40,672 nt of DNA from an uncultured marine group I thaumarchaeote (GCA_902578515.1 CACHDH010000002.1:1-40672), one strand, 5' to 3'; positions 7,660 through 17,090 are shown, counted from the stretch's first letter. The notes: generated by a model not told the origin, from the letters alone. Made by a program: numbers and translations.

Positions 7660-8766
7660 TTACTGTTTGGGATAGCGTGCTAATACACTCTCATCAAAAT
7701 TAAACAGAATAATTTCGATAGGGATCTTATTTTCTGAATGACTTCTCATTTGTTTATGAACCTCTGAACAAATTAGATCAAAAAAGCCATCAATATTGTT
7801 TTCAAGGATAATCTCTTGAACATTTCTTGCCGTATTTGCGTTTTTTATTTTCTCGATAATATCTTCATCAGCATTACATTGGCTTGCTAATTCCGAGAGA
7901 AAGTTCATGTCAACTTTTGAACCTTTTACATGCGTCTGCTTTACACCAGTTGCCATTTTGGCAAATTTTCCAATAAATCCACACACATGTGCTTTATTCA
8001 TTCCTTTTTTTGCACATTGTGAAATTGTATATCCAGAAAAATCTCCGAACTGTACAAATGAATGGTCAGGAAGATCAAAAATCTTTCTTGCAAAATCTTC
8101 ACTCCTTCCACCAGTTGTCAGTACAACTGTACTGTCTCCCATTGAAAGCACGACATCAAGTTGCTGTCTAATAGCAGCTGCAAATGATGCAGTTGAGTAA
8201 GGTATTACAATACCACTTGTTCCCAAAATCGATATTCCACCAACAATTCCAATTCGTGGGTTGTCGGTCTTTGGTCCAAGCTCCTTACCTTTCGGGACTG
8301 ATATCACTACTTTAACTCCATTCTTTTCTAAAATTTCCTTACCAACTTCAGTTAAATTTTCTATGATCATTTTTCGTGGAGTTGGATTAATTGCAGCTTG
8401 GCCAATCTCTAATCCTATTCCAGGTTTTGTTACCCTACCTACCCCATCACCGCCATCTATCTCAATAGAATTTGTTTTTGAAGTGAGCTCCAAGTCGACG
8501 ATGATCTCTGCACCATGTGTTACGTCAGGATCGTCACCGCCGTCCTTAATTACTGAGCAACATGCCTTATTTTTTTCAAATTCACAACTGTTGATATTAA
8601 TTTTGATTCTAGATTTTTTGGGAAGTAAAACATCAACTGTTTCAATTTTTTTTTGATTTATAATTGATAAAATACAAGCTATTGAGGCAGCTGTAGCACT
8701 TGTACCAGTTGTAAATCCGGTACGATTCTTACCCTCTGGTTTTTCTGGCTGCTCCATAATGAACAA
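7660..8766 (-). CDS. cbiD: Cobalt-precorrin-5B C1-methyltransferase
   Basis: A 368-residue CbiD, the SAM-dependent enzyme that methylates C1 of cobalt-precorrin-5B. The N-terminal signature is GFTTGTSATAAS (most relatives have TTGTCAAAA, so Ser replaces Cys). Further motifs are VIKDGGDDPDVTHGAEI, GGDGVGRVTKPGIGLEIGQAAINPTPR, VGGISILGTSGIVIPYS, TTGGRSED and GFIGKFAKMATGVKQTHV. It is the first gene of the run cbiD-cbiG-cbiX-cbiC and faces the SDR gene, with about 40 nt between the likely starts. I see no room or structure for a cobalamin riboswitch upstream. Confidence 0.96.
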   Translation of the reverse strand: MFIMEQPEKPEGKNRTGFTTGTSATAASIACILSIINQKKIETVDVLLPKKSRIKININSCEFEKNKACCSVIKDGGDDPDVTHGAEIIVDLELTSKTNSIEIDGGDGVGRVTKPGIGLEIGQAAINPTPRKMIIENLTEVGKEILEKNGVKVVISVPKGKELGPKTDNPRIGIVGGISILGTSGIVIPYSTASFAAAIRQQLDVVLSMGDSTVVLTTGGRSEDFARKIFDLPDHSFVQFGDFSGYTISQCAKKGMNKAHVCGFIGKFAKMATGVKQTHVKGSKVDMNFLSELASQCNADEDIIEKIKNANTARNVQEIILENNIDGFFDLICSEVHKQMRSHSENKIPIEIILFNFDESVLARYPKQ

Positions 8767-8807
8767 GCGATGATATCCTTAAAATCAATTGTTGTATGAT
8801 TTTTTTC

Positions 8808-9680
8808 ATGTCAAATACATCCACAGGAATAGTTGTTGTTGGTGCTAATGGTTTTGTAGGAAAAAATCTAAGAAGTTTTCTTTATGAAAATAAGCTCAAT
8901 GTTTTAGCAATTTCTAGGAAAAATTTTCAGAAGCATTCATCTGAGATCAAGATAATATCAACAAATATCTCAGAGCCAAAACTTCAAAGCAAACTCAAAA
9001 ACTATAGTGCTTTGATTAATTTAATTGGTATAGGGAGACAAACTCCAAAATCTACATTCGAAGAGATCAACCTGAATCTAACAAAAGACGTAATTAAAAC
9101 ATGCAAAAACGCTGGAATAAAAAAAATTATCTTTATCAGTGGTCTTGGTGTCTCCAAAAGTAATACATCAGATTATTTTGCTTCAAAATACAAAGCTGAA
9201 CAAGAAATAATCAATTCTGGATTAGATTATACTATATTTCGTGCTTCTTATATTATGGGGAAAACGGATCATTTAACCAAGGCTCTTTCTAAGCAAATGA
9301 AAAATGGAGTTATAGTCATTCCGGGTTCTGGTAAGTATAGATTGCAGCCAATATTTGTGGAGGATGTTGCAAAAATCATTCTAGAGGCGGTTCTTGAAAA
9401 AAAATTTTCCAAGAAGATTATAGATCTCGTCGGACCGCAAAAGATTAGTTTTGAAGATTTTGTGAAACTTTTTACTGGAAATACAGGAGTAAAAATTAAA
9501 AAAATTAGTATAGAAGATGCATATGATGAAGCAAAACGTAATGCAAAAGCTGTTTATGGTTTAGAATCATTAAATATTCTAGTTGGAGATTATACCAGTG
9601 ATGGAAAACAATTACAAAAACTATCTAATGTTAAACTAAAAACTATTCAAGAATTTTTACAGGCCAGCAGCCTTTCTTAG
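8808..9680 (+). CDS. Atypical short-chain dehydrogenase / NDUFA9-like epimerase-fold protein
   Basis: A 290-residue NAD(P)-binding protein. It has the glycine-rich Rossmann loop [10 protein letters not shown], a Y-x3-K pair in [10 protein letters not shown], and FRASYIMG and [12 protein letters not shown], as in the atypical SDR group that includes complex I accessory protein NDUFA9 and NmrA-like proteins. The substrate cannot be told. I chose the ATG at 8808, which gives [15 protein letters not shown]; an in-frame ATG at 8796 would add MIFF. The 3' end overlaps metK, which runs the other way, by 24 nt. Confidence 0.88.
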   Translation: MSNTSTGIVVVGANGFVGKNLRSFLYENKLNVLAISRKNFQKHSSEIKIISTNISEPKLQSKLKNYSALINLIGIGRQTPKSTFEEINLNLTKDVIKTCKNAGIKKIIFISGLGVSKSNTSDYFASKYKAEQEIINSGLDYTIFRASYIMGKTDHLTKALSKQMKNGVIVIPGSGKYRLQPIFVEDVAKIILEAVLEKKFSKKIIDLVGPQKISFEDFVKLFTGNTGVKIKKISIEDAYDEAKRNAKAVYGLESLNILVGDYTSDGKQLQKLSNVKLKTIQEFLQASSLS

Positions 9681-10817
9681 ATCTTCGGCCTTGTCGGTCT
9701 TTTCCCAGGTAAATTCTGATTCGTTTCTTCCAAAATGACCATAACCAGCAGTCTTTTTGTAAATGGGTCTTTTTAGATTCAAATGAGAAACTATTGCAGC
9801 AGGTTTCATGTCAAAGTGTGCATTTAGAATTTTCTCAATCTGTTCTTCAGATATTTTGTTTGTTTCAAATGTGTTAACCATTATAGATAATGGTTGACAG
9901 ACTCCTATGGCATAAGCAATCTGTACTTCACATCTATCTGCAAGACCAGCAGCCACAAGATTTTTTGCAACATATCTGCACATGTAACAAGCAGATCTAT
10001 CCACCTTTGATGGATCCTTTCCCGAAAATGCTCCACCACCATGTCTACCCATTCCACCATACGAATCAACAATAATTTTTCTACCAGTAAGTCCAGCATC
10101 GCCATGAGGTCCTCCAATTTCAAATTTTCCGGTTGGATTTACATGAATCACAATGTCATCACGCCACCAATTTCCACAAACAGGCTTTATCACTTTATCA
10201 ATAATCTGCTTTCTAATCTCCTCATTCGATATCTCAGGATCATGTTGAGTTGAAATTACAATCGTTTCAACCCTTTCTGGTTTGTCATTTACATATGCAA
10301 CAGAAACTTGAGATTTACCATCTGGTCTTACCCATGACAATTCTTTTGATTTTCTAACATCAGCGAGTTTTTTTGTAAGCTTGTGAGCCAGTGATATTGG
10401 CAATGGCATAAGCTCATCAGTTTCATTTGTTGCATAACCAAACATTAATCCCTGGTCGCCTGCTCCTTGCTCCTTTTGTGTTTCTGATACTGTTACTCCT
10501 TGTGAAATATTTGGGCTCTGTGGATCTATCTTTACAACAACTTTGCAAGTTTTTGCATCAAATTTCAATGCAGCATCATCATAACCAATTTCCGCAATAG
10601 TATCCCTCACTACTTTTTCAATGTCAAATTTTCCCTTTGAGGTAACTTCACCAGCAACTGTAACAAAGTCTGTAGTTACTAATGTCTCAACGGCTACTCT
10701 CGAATCTGGATCCTGTCTAAGAAATTCATCTAATATTGCATCAGAAATATGATCACAGACTTTATCTGGATGTCCTTCAGTTACTGACTCTGATGTGAAA
10801 GTATACGTTTTAGACAT
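9657..10817 (-). CDS. metK: S-adenosylmethionine synthetase (bacterial/eukaryotic type)
   Basis: A 386-residue enzyme making SAM from Met and ATP. Diagnostic motifs are [19 protein letters not shown] at the N-terminus, [36 protein letters not shown], and [19 protein letters not shown]. These belong to the MetK family of bacteria and eukaryotes, not to the separate archaeal MAT family. Its start lies 12 nt after the stop of the Sm-like gene, so the two are likely co-transcribed. The 3' end overlaps the convergent SDR gene by 24 nt. The neighbouring cobalamin genes are heavy SAM users, so the position makes metabolic sense, though that link is inference. Confidence 0.97.
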   Translation of the reverse strand: MSKTYTFTSESVTEGHPDKVCDHISDAILDEFLRQDPDSRVAVETLVTTDFVTVAGEVTSKGKFDIEKVVRDTIAEIGYDDAALKFDAKTCKVVVKIDPQSPNISQGVTVSETQKEQGAGDQGLMFGYATNETDELMPLPISLAHKLTKKLADVRKSKELSWVRPDGKSQVSVAYVNDKPERVETIVISTQHDPEISNEEIRKQIIDKVIKPVCGNWWRDDIVIHVNPTGKFEIGGPHGDAGLTGRKIIVDSYGGMGRHGGGAFSGKDPSKVDRSACYMCRYVAKNLVAAGLADRCEVQIAYAIGVCQPLSIMVNTFETNKISEEQIEKILNAHFDMKPAAIVSHLNLKRPIYKKTAGYGHFGRNESEFTWEKTDKAEDLRKAAGL

Positions 10818-10829
10818 TGGTGATACAAT

Positions 10830-11072
10830 CTAAAGCTCGTTTTCTAATTTGATAAAAAGTACATTATTTCCTCGTAGAATTACTCGTCCAAATTTTTCTA
10901 CGGTTTTACCATCATTTAGCTCCTCAGCGTCAGTCATAATCAAATTCATGTAAGAATCAACATTATCGATCTTCCCTCTATATTCAACATCATTTTTCAG
11001 TCTTACAGTCACAGATTTTTTTGTATTTTTTTGTAATGTAGTTAGGGGTCTTTTTGATGTTGTTTGTGACAT
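10830..11072 (-). CDS. Sm-like (LSm/SmAP) RNA-binding protein
   Basis: An 80-residue Sm-fold protein. The Sm1 motif is seen in SVTVRLKNDVEYRGKIDNVD with SYMNLIMTDAEE, and the Sm2 motif in FGRVILRGNNVLFIKL. Archaeal Sm proteins form heptameric rings that bind U-rich RNA and tRNA precursors. The N-terminal extension (about 17 residues, Lys/Thr-rich) is modest. It is 12 nt upstream of metK on the same strand, and the divergent RadB-like gene begins about 55-100 nt away. Confidence 0.94.
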   Translation of the reverse strand: MSQTTSKRPLTTLQKNTKKSVTVRLKNDVEYRGKIDNVDSYMNLIMTDAEELNDGKTVEKFGRVILRGNNVLFIKLENEL

Positions 11073-11170
11073 AATATTCTCTGTGTTGCCTCTTTGACAA
11101 CAAAATAAAAGCCTTGCCTATTTGAATGATAAGGAAAATTTCATTAGTTTTCCATGCAAACACTAAATGT

Positions 11171-11821
11171 ATGATTAAAACTGGATTAAAAGAACTAGAT
11201 CAATTCCTTGGTGGTGGAATTAAAGGGGGATTAATTACTAGTATTTCTGGACAGAGTGCTACCGGAAAAACACAATTAGCGTTTCAAATCTGTCTTAATG
11301 CTTTGGATAGTGGGAAGGAGATCCTTTTTCATGATACAACTGGTGAATTTAGACCTGAAAGACTAGTTGAAATGATGGAATATCAGAAAATTAACCCATC
11401 CCTACTTGACAGAATTAAAATAAATCGGGTTACTAATACTGTAGAGCAACTACAATCACTGACAAAAACAACATTTGAAAATTATTCTTTACTAATAGTA
11501 GACAGTGTAACAGATCTTTTCTCATTTGAATACTCAAAAAAAGAACAATCTTTTGAAAAAAATATTTCTTTTATGAAATATATGCATACTTTATCAATAA
11601 TTGCCATTGAAATGCAAATTCCTATAATCATAACTAATACTGTTCGAAGTATTAACAAATATGAAAAGGAAAACTTGGAGGAATCAATCAGTATGTACAT
11701 ACATAATAAGATAAGACTTTCAAAAAATGGTAATGGGTATTCATGTCAAGCTAGCTCTCCTTTTGATAACAAAAAATTTCAATATACTATAATGTCAAAA
11801 GGCCTAACTGATCAATCTTAA
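11171..11821 (+). CDS. RecA-fold ATPase, RadB-like RadA paralogue
   Basis: A 216-residue RecA core without the N-terminal helix-hairpin-helix domain of RadA. It begins MIKTGLKELDQFLGGGIKGG, has the P-loop GQSATGKTQLAFQ, FHDTTGEFRPERL in place of the usual DTEG(x)F strand, the Walker B YSLLIVDSVTDLF, and IPIIITNTVRSI corresponding to the L2/QVxN region. RadB proteins assist RadA in recombination. I chose the ATG at 11171; an in-frame ATG at 11126 would add 15 unrelated residues. It precedes a helicase gene on the same strand with a separate TATA-like box between them, so it probably forms its own transcript. Confidence 0.85.
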   Translation: MIKTGLKELDQFLGGGIKGGLITSISGQSATGKTQLAFQICLNALDSGKEILFHDTTGEFRPERLVEMMEYQKINPSLLDRIKINRVTNTVEQLQSLTKTTFENYSLLIVDSVTDLFSFEYSKKEQSFEKNISFMKYMHTLSIIAIEMQIPIIITNTVRSINKYEKENLEESISMYIHNKIRLSKNGNGYSCQASSPFDNKKFQYTIMSKGLTDQS

Positions 11822-11823
11822 TC

Positions 11824-11832
11824 TATTTAATA
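11824..11832 (+). promoter_or_regulatory. TATA-like box before the 39-residue ORF and lhr
   Basis: The A/T element TATTTAATA is centred about 26 nt before the ATG at 11854, the spacing expected for an archaeal leaderless transcript starting at that codon. This supports the small ORF as a genuine first gene of the helicase transcript. It is based on position and composition only. Confidence 0.45.
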
Positions 11833-11853
11833 CACTAAGAACGTGTATACACA

Positions 11854-11973
11854 ATGGCAGGATTTACTGAATATATTCCTATTATTACAATTATTTTGTT
11901 TGCTGCAGGAATTGTAGGTGCGATGGTTTATGAGCGAGTTAGAACAAAAAATATTGAAGAGTCATCATCCTGA
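11854..11973 (+). CDS. 39-residue single-helix membrane protein
   Basis: The short frame starts MAGFTEYIPIITIILFAAG, continues as IVGAMVYERVRTKN and ends IEESSS. One hydrophobic helix (about residues 7-26) is followed by a basic then acidic tail, a sensible N-out, C-in small membrane protein. The ATG lies about 26 nt after a TATA-like box, and the frame overlaps the following helicase gene by 44 nt from its ATG at 11930. I do not recognise a family. Support is the promoter spacing, the membrane composition and the lack of any other gene between 11822 and 11929. It could instead be a leader ORF controlling helicase translation. Confidence 0.5.
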   Translation: MAGFTEYIPIITIILFAAGIVGAMVYERVRTKNIEESSS

Positions 11974-14683
11974 AGCTTTTCTAGAAGAAAAATTTCATTC
12001 ATTAGGATTTGAACAACTAACTGATATTCAAAAAAGAGCTACACCTATAATTTATCAAAAAATTGATTCATTGATCATAGCTCCAACAGGCTCAGGTAAA
12101 ACAGAATGCTCAGTAATTCCTATTTTTTCGCAGATAAAAGAAACAAAAAAGCAGGGAAAAATCAAAGCACTTTACATTACGCCATTAAGAGCACTTAACC
12201 GAGATGTTTTTCGAAGAATAATCAAATATGCTGAATTGGATGATCTAACAATTCAAGTTAGACATGGCGACACACCACAATCAGTTAGAAAAAAAATCTC
12301 AGAGTCACCACCAGATGTACTAATTACAACACCGGAAACACTAGTTATTCTTCTCACTCAACAGAAAATGTTATCTGCGCTTTCTGAACTAGAACGTGTT
12401 ATAATTGATGAAGTGCATGAGCTTCTTTCCAGTGAACGTGGATCTCAGTTATCCATAAGTCTAGAAAGACTACAGCTTAATTCAAACCAGAAAATTATAC
12501 GGACTGGACTGTCGGCTACTGTTGGAAATGTTGATGATGCTGCGCACTTTCTTGTTGGAACAGAGAAACCATGTAAGATAATTCAAGATAAGTCAATGAG
12601 GAAGTATGATGTTGAAGTAAAATTTGTTAAAGGTTCAATTTCTGAGGTAGCTGATTCAATTATTCAATATGTTGAAAAATTAGAAATAAATTCTCCAGTT
12701 CTTTTGTTCACTAATACTAGGGGTGAATCTGAATTTTTAGCCTCAATTTTAAAAGAAAAAACTGTGATGAATGTAGAGCTGCATCATGGTTCACTGTCAA
12801 AGCAAGTTAGAGAGGAAACAGAGAGCATACTTCGTAGCGGGGCAAGTGGTATAGTTGTATGTACATCATCTCTTGAATTAGGATTAGACATTGGTTCAGT
12901 GGAACTTGTAATTCATTATGGCTCACCACGCCAAGTATCAAAATTAATGCAACGTATAGGCAGAAGTAAGCACTTTCGTAATTCTTCAGCAAGGGGTCTA
13001 ATTATCACAAACAGTGCTGATGATGAATTTGAAACCAAGGCAATTCTTGACAGAATAAAAAATAGTTCTATTGAAGAACAAAAAATTCATGATGATTCGC
13101 TTGATGTTTTAGCCCACCACCTAGTAGGTCTGTCACTCCAGATGGGTGAATTATCTATTGATTTTGCTTATAAAATAATCAAACAAGCCTATCCATTTAG
13201 AAATCTAACATTAGATGAGTTTTGTAATGTTTTAGAGATCTTGGACAGTATCTACATTCTATCCTTTGACAAGAAAAAAATGAAATTCTGGAAAACACGA
13301 AAGGCATTCAGATATTATTTTGAGAATCTATCAACAATTCCAGATATTTTAAAATTCAAAGTATTTGATTCAGTAGGAAAAAAGATCATAGGATCCTTAG
13401 ATCAAAGGTTTGTTGGTGATCATGGTGAAGCAGGGAACATCTTTGTTCTACGTGGAATGCAATGGAGGATACTGAATGTTGATGAAAAGGCTTTACAAGT
13501 AAACGTTGAACCAATTCGAGGCGAACGAAGGAATGTTCCTTATTGGGAAGGAGAAAACATTCCGGTAGATTACAATACAGCGCAAAAAGTTGGGCTATTC
13601 AGGAATAAAGTAAAACGTGGCTCATTATCAATGCTTAACAAAATAATTCCAGAACTAGATTTTAGCGTTATACCAGATGAGAAAACTATTGTAATTGAGT
13701 CCGTAAGAACAGATCGCAATGTTGTGATTCACGCATGTTTTGGTACAAAAATCAATTCAACCCTCGCAACCATACTTTCCTCACTACTAGAATCTATTCT
13801 TGGGCAAGTTGTTCAATCAAGATCAGATGCATACAGAATTGTTTTGGAATCAAACGCAAGAATTAACCAACAGATGATTATCGATGCTTTAATTGAGAAA
13901 TTTGATCTTCGTGATATTGTAACTGCATCATTGATTGGAACACATAACGTTAATTGGAGAACATGGTGTGTTGCAAAAAAATTTGGGATGGTAGGTCGTG
14001 GGGCTATTTATGATAGAAAATCAGGTCGTTTTCTTTACGAACAATATCAAAATACGCCTGTTGTTATGGAATCATTAAGAGAGCTATTCCATGATAAGTT
14101 TGATCTACAATCAACTGAAATCATTTTAAATAAAATTAGAAATAAGGAAATTCAGATTGAGTGGGTTAATGTCAGCAAGTTTTCCAAATTAGCTGAACCA
14201 CTATTAGATCACACTACAAAATATTATTCATCCCCAGCAAGTGTTGATAAGGCAATTCTTGATTTGGTAAAAAAACGGTTATTCAAAGCCAAGCATCGTC
14301 TAATCTGTGTTCGCTGTGGAAAATGGCAGTTAGCTGTAATTACGGAAGATGTAAAGAATCACCTTAGTTGTAAATATTGTAAAAGTAGGCAAATTACAGC
14401 CACATTTTATTCAGATCATGATTTAGTCAAGATCATTCAGAAAAAACATAGTGGGAAAAAACTTTCAACTGAAGAAAATCAAAAATTTAAACGTGCTTGG
14501 AAAGTAGCTTCGTTAATTGAAACTTTTGGTAAAAATGCTATAATTGTTTTATCAGGTTATGGTGTTGGTGCTGATACTGGTGCGAGAATTTTACGAAATA
14601 TGACTGATCAGGAGCTAATGTATAAACAAATTTACGAAGCTGAAAGACAGTATGTAATGACAAGAGGTTTTTGGGATTACTAA
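11930..14683 (+). CDS. lhr: Lhr-type superfamily 2 DEAD/DEAH helicase with C-terminal zinc ribbon
   Basis: A 917-residue helicase (ATG at 11930; a GTG at 11918 would add four residues). The Q-like FEQLTDIQKRA, motif I APTGSGKTE, Ia TPLRALNRD, II DEVHE, III SATVG, and V/VI with STSLELGLDIGSV-like residues (seen as CTSSLELGLDIGS) and QRIGRSKHF are all present. A winged-helix and the long Lhr C-terminal region follow. Near residues 793-823 there are two CxxC pairs (CVRCGKW and CKYCKSRQ), a zinc ribbon not in the core Lhr fold, then an HhH-like GYGVGADTGARILRNM. Lhr proteins unwind 3'-5' in DNA or RNA repair; the exact role here is unknown. The stop overlaps the convergent RPA-like gene by 4 nt. 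Confidence 0.93.
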   Translation: MSELEQKILKSHHPEAFLEEKFHSLGFEQLTDIQKRATPIIYQKIDSLIIAPTGSGKTECSVIPIFSQIKETKKQGKIKALYITPLRALNRDVFRRIIKYAELDDLTIQVRHGDTPQSVRKKISESPPDVLITTPETLVILLTQQKMLSALSELERVIIDEVHELLSSERGSQLSISLERLQLNSNQKIIRTGLSATVGNVDDAAHFLVGTEKPCKIIQDKSMRKYDVEVKFVKGSISEVADSIIQYVEKLEINSPVLLFTNTRGESEFLASILKEKTVMNVELHHGSLSKQVREETESILRSGASGIVVCTSSLELGLDIGSVELVIHYGSPRQVSKLMQRIGRSKHFRNSSARGLIITNSADDEFETKAILDRIKNSSIEEQKIHDDSLDVLAHHLVGLSLQMGELSIDFAYKIIKQAYPFRNLTLDEFCNVLEILDSIYILSFDKKKMKFWKTRKAFRYYFENLSTIPDILKFKVFDSVGKKIIGSLDQRFVGDHGEAGNIFVLRGMQWRILNVDEKALQVNVEPIRGERRNVPYWEGENIPVDYNTAQKVGLFRNKVKRGSLSMLNKIIPELDFSVIPDEKTIVIESVRTDRNVVIHACFGTKINSTLATILSSLLESILGQVVQSRSDAYRIVLESNARINQQMIIDALIEKFDLRDIVTASLIGTHNVNWRTWCVAKKFGMVGRGAIYDRKSGRFLYEQYQNTPVVMESLRELFHDKFDLQSTEIILNKIRNKEIQIEWVNVSKFSKLAEPLLDHTTKYYSSPASVDKAILDLVKKRLFKAKHRLICVRCGKWQLAVITEDVKNHLSCKYCKSRQITATFYSDHDLVKIIQKKHSGKKLSTEENQKFKRAWKVASLIETFGKNAIIVLSGYGVGADTGARILRNMTDQELMYKQIYEAERQYVMTRGFWDY

Positions 14684-16119
14684 TTCTTTTTTACAATAGT
14701 TGAAAACGGTGTCAAAAACAATTCAGTTCTACCTTCAAGACCAGCTTTTGCGTTAACAGCAGTAACAGAAATTATCTCCCCACTAGAAAGTCCATCTAGT
14801 AGGATTGCTTGGTTTCTCCACCCTTTAATCCAAATTTGACCGCTATCATCTTCAACAAACATTTCTGATAACAGGATCGTTTCGCCAGTTTTTGTTTGAA
14901 TTTCGCGCTTTTCTGGTTCTTTCAAAATAATGGCTTCTACACAATAATTATTTTCCAATTCAATCTCAGAAATTTTTGTCCTCAGGCTAGATAATTCTGG
15001 TATATTCTGATCATCATCAATTTTTCTTACAAATGAATCATGATTTAGTGTTACAGCATTACCAAAAACTTGTGAAGGCATGCATTCTATAACATCTTCC
15101 ACATTAATAGAATCCAGCATATTTGAGAAGTCTGATAAGTACATCATGTTTTTCTTATTATCTATACCAATTGCAGAAGTTTTATCTCCATCATTTCTTT
15201 TGATTGATGCAATGCGTACAATAATAGGCTCTGACTCTTTTCCTCCCTCAATTTCAACTAACGTTGCCTCATTTCCATGTATTTCGAGACCCTGATTTCC
15301 TATCTTTGTTCTAACACCTAACAACCTAACTTTTGCATCCTGGGAAATAACTTTAGGTAAAAATGATTCATCTTTTCCCCATATGACAACTCCTTTGGTG
15401 GTACCATCTTTCCCTTTCAATCTCATTCTAAGTCCTTTTCCGGGTTCTCCACGACGATTAGTGAATTGTAGTGTAGTGATATTACCATCTATTTTACCAG
15501 AGACAACCATATTGTCTTGATTTTCTTTAACTTCACTAACATCAATCGTTAATTCATCAACTGCTCGAATTTTACTCTCTTTATTGGTTGATTCGATGTT
15601 AGATCCTGAACCAACATTTAGTGTTGGGCTGCCATTAAGATCTGCCTTAACATAAGCCTTGATTATTTTTATCAGATCACCCGGCTTAAGATCTTCAATT
15701 CCTGGCAGGTTAGCTTTTTCATCCCAAAGCTTAACGCTCACAGTAGAATCATTATCATACACAGTCATAGTTCTAAGTAGAAAGGGCGAACCATCTTTTC
15801 TAGAAAATTGCTTTGTAGGTGAAATATTTAGAACTCTACTTTCTATTGATACGTCCTTAGCACCCACGTAAATGTCCTTTAATCCAATTTCAGTTTTCAA
15901 ACTTTGTTTTAATGATATTCCTAAATCTCCCGCAATAAGAAAAAGAGCACCTTCGTCTGTTAAATATCCTGGACCTATCTTTTCCAGTTTTTGTTTAATT
16001 TTATCATCGATATCTTGTTTGGTTAATTCAGGTTTTTGTTCTTGGATCTTTTCTAACAGTTCTTCAAACTCTGACAAGTTGCTCCCTTTAATTTTCCACT
16101 TTTCATCTCTTATTAACAT
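14680..16119 (-). CDS. RPA-like single-stranded DNA-binding protein with several OB folds
   Basis: A 479-residue protein with an N-terminal helical part (residues about 1-75, with the DEGALFLIAGDLGI helix seen in many archaeal RPA proteins) and then three or so OB folds (about 83-170, 185-290 and 375-475). Motifs such as GSPFLLRTMTVYDNDSTVSV, LWDEKANL, DLKPGDLIKIIKAYVK, NLxxR-type RGEPGKGLRMRLKGKDG and GETILLSEMFVEDDSGQIWI are typical of RPA41/RPA70-like archaeal proteins. Only two cysteines are present, so the RPA70 zinc finger is absent. It is convergent with the helicase and divergent from the ABC transporter (26 nt gap). Confidence 0.9.
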   Translation of the reverse strand: MLIRDEKWKIKGSNLSEFEELLEKIQEQKPELTKQDIDDKIKQKLEKIGPGYLTDEGALFLIAGDLGISLKQSLKTEIGLKDIYVGAKDVSIESRVLNISPTKQFSRKDGSPFLLRTMTVYDNDSTVSVKLWDEKANLPGIEDLKPGDLIKIIKAYVKADLNGSPTLNVGSGSNIESTNKESKIRAVDELTIDVSEVKENQDNMVVSGKIDGNITTLQFTNRRGEPGKGLRMRLKGKDGTTKGVVIWGKDESFLPKVISQDAKVRLLGVRTKIGNQGLEIHGNEATLVEIEGGKESEPIIVRIASIKRNDGDKTSAIGIDNKKNMMYLSDFSNMLDSINVEDVIECMPSQVFGNAVTLNHDSFVRKIDDDQNIPELSSLRTKISEIELENNYCVEAIILKEPEKREIQTKTGETILLSEMFVEDDSGQIWIKGWRNQAILLDGLSSGEIISVTAVNAKAGLEGRTELFLTPFSTIVKKN

Positions 16120-16125
16120 TTAAGG
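16117..16125 (+). promoter_or_regulatory. TATA-like box before the ABC exporter genes
   Basis: CATTTAAGG is centred about 25 nt before the ATG at 16146 in the short gap shared with the divergent RPA-like gene, which fits leaderless transcription of the exporter pair. Part of it overlaps the RPA-like start codon on the other strand. Seen by position and composition only. Confidence 0.35.
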
Positions 16126-16145
16126 AGTCTAGAATTTCAAGAAAT

Positions 16146-17090
16146 ATGAAATCTGTTTTTGCCAGATCGCTTTTCAAATCATATGATGGAATAAACGCAG
16201 TAGACGGTATAGATCTTGATGTAGATGAGGGACAAATTTTTGGTTTTCTAGGACCTAATGGAGCAGGAAAATCAACTGTGATTAAACTGTTAACTACATT
16301 AATCCAGCCAACTAGTGGAAAAATTTCAGTTCTAGAAATTGATGCTGCAAAGGAACCATTGAGTATAAGGAAAAAAATCGGTGTAGTTTTACAGCAACCA
16401 AGTTATGAACCGACACTAACAGTAGAAAAATCACTTGAGAAATATGGAATGATGTGGAATATTGAAAAAAAAACTAGAATGAATAGAATGGAAGAACTTC
16501 TTTCTGCTTTCAATCTAGTTGATATTAGAAAGAAAAGAAATGAGGATCTTTCCATTGGTCAAAGAAGACGAGTGCAAGTTGCACGTGAATTTATGCATGA
16601 TATGGATCTTTTGTTCTTAGATGAACCGACAGTTGGATTAGATCCAACTGCAAGACGACAGTTATTAGATTTTTTAAAAAATAAAGTAAAGGAAAAAAAT
16701 TTAACGATATTTTACACAACACATGTGCTTACTGAGGCAGAATATTTTTGTGATAATATTGCAATTATTAACAAGGGTAAAATAATCACTGTCGATTCAC
16801 CAAATGGACTAAAAAAAAGATTTGGTCATGAAAAAACAATCGAAATTCATGTTTCCTCTAATACTAGCACATTAGAAAGTATTTTAAAAAATATTAAAGA
16901 TTGTAAAATTGAATTTAACACTGGTGCAACAATTACAATACGTTCCACTGATTCTGAATTTGTTTTAATGAATGTTCTAAAAATTTTAAATCAAAATAAC
17001 ATAGTAATAGATGATTTATCTGCAATGCCAACAAACCTAGAAGACATATTTCTGAAAGTTGTGAGTGATTCTAATGCATCCGATAATTAG
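16146..17090 (+). CDS. ABC-2 exporter ATP-binding protein (DrrA/CcmA-like)
   Basis: A 314-residue ATPase. Walker A is GPNGAGKSTVIKLL, the Q-loop VVLQQPSY, the signature LSIGQRRRVQVA (LSxGQ), Walker B LLFLDEPTVGLDP, and the H-loop FYTTHVL. A C-terminal extension of about 80 residues matches the DrrA class, which drives export of drugs, lipids or surface polymers with an ABC-2 permease. The permease gene follows directly and overlaps its 3' end by 17 nt. The substrate cannot be read from the sequence. Confidence 0.95.
   Translation: MKSVFARSLFKSYDGINAVDGIDLDVDEGQIFGFLGPNGAGKSTVIKLLTTLIQPTSGKISVLEIDAAKEPLSIRKKIGVVLQQPSYEPTLTVEKSLEKYGMMWNIEKKTRMNRMEELLSAFNLVDIRKKRNEDLSIGQRRRVQVAREFMHDMDLLFLDEPTVGLDPTARRQLLDFLKNKVKEKNLTIFYTTHVLTEAEYFCDNIAIINKGKIITVDSPNGLKKRFGHEKTIEIHVSSNTSTLESILKNIKDCKIEFNTGATITIRSTDSEFVLMNVLKILNQNNIVIDDLSAMPTNLEDIFLKVVSDSNASDN

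Noticed and set aside
7907-8656. Plus-strand frames opposite cbiD
   Set aside because: They mirror strongly conserved CbiD motifs and have no family match.
8767-8807. Possible cobalamin riboswitch upstream of cbiD
   Set aside because: The gap is only about 40 nt, too short for the B12 box structure, and archaea rarely have it.
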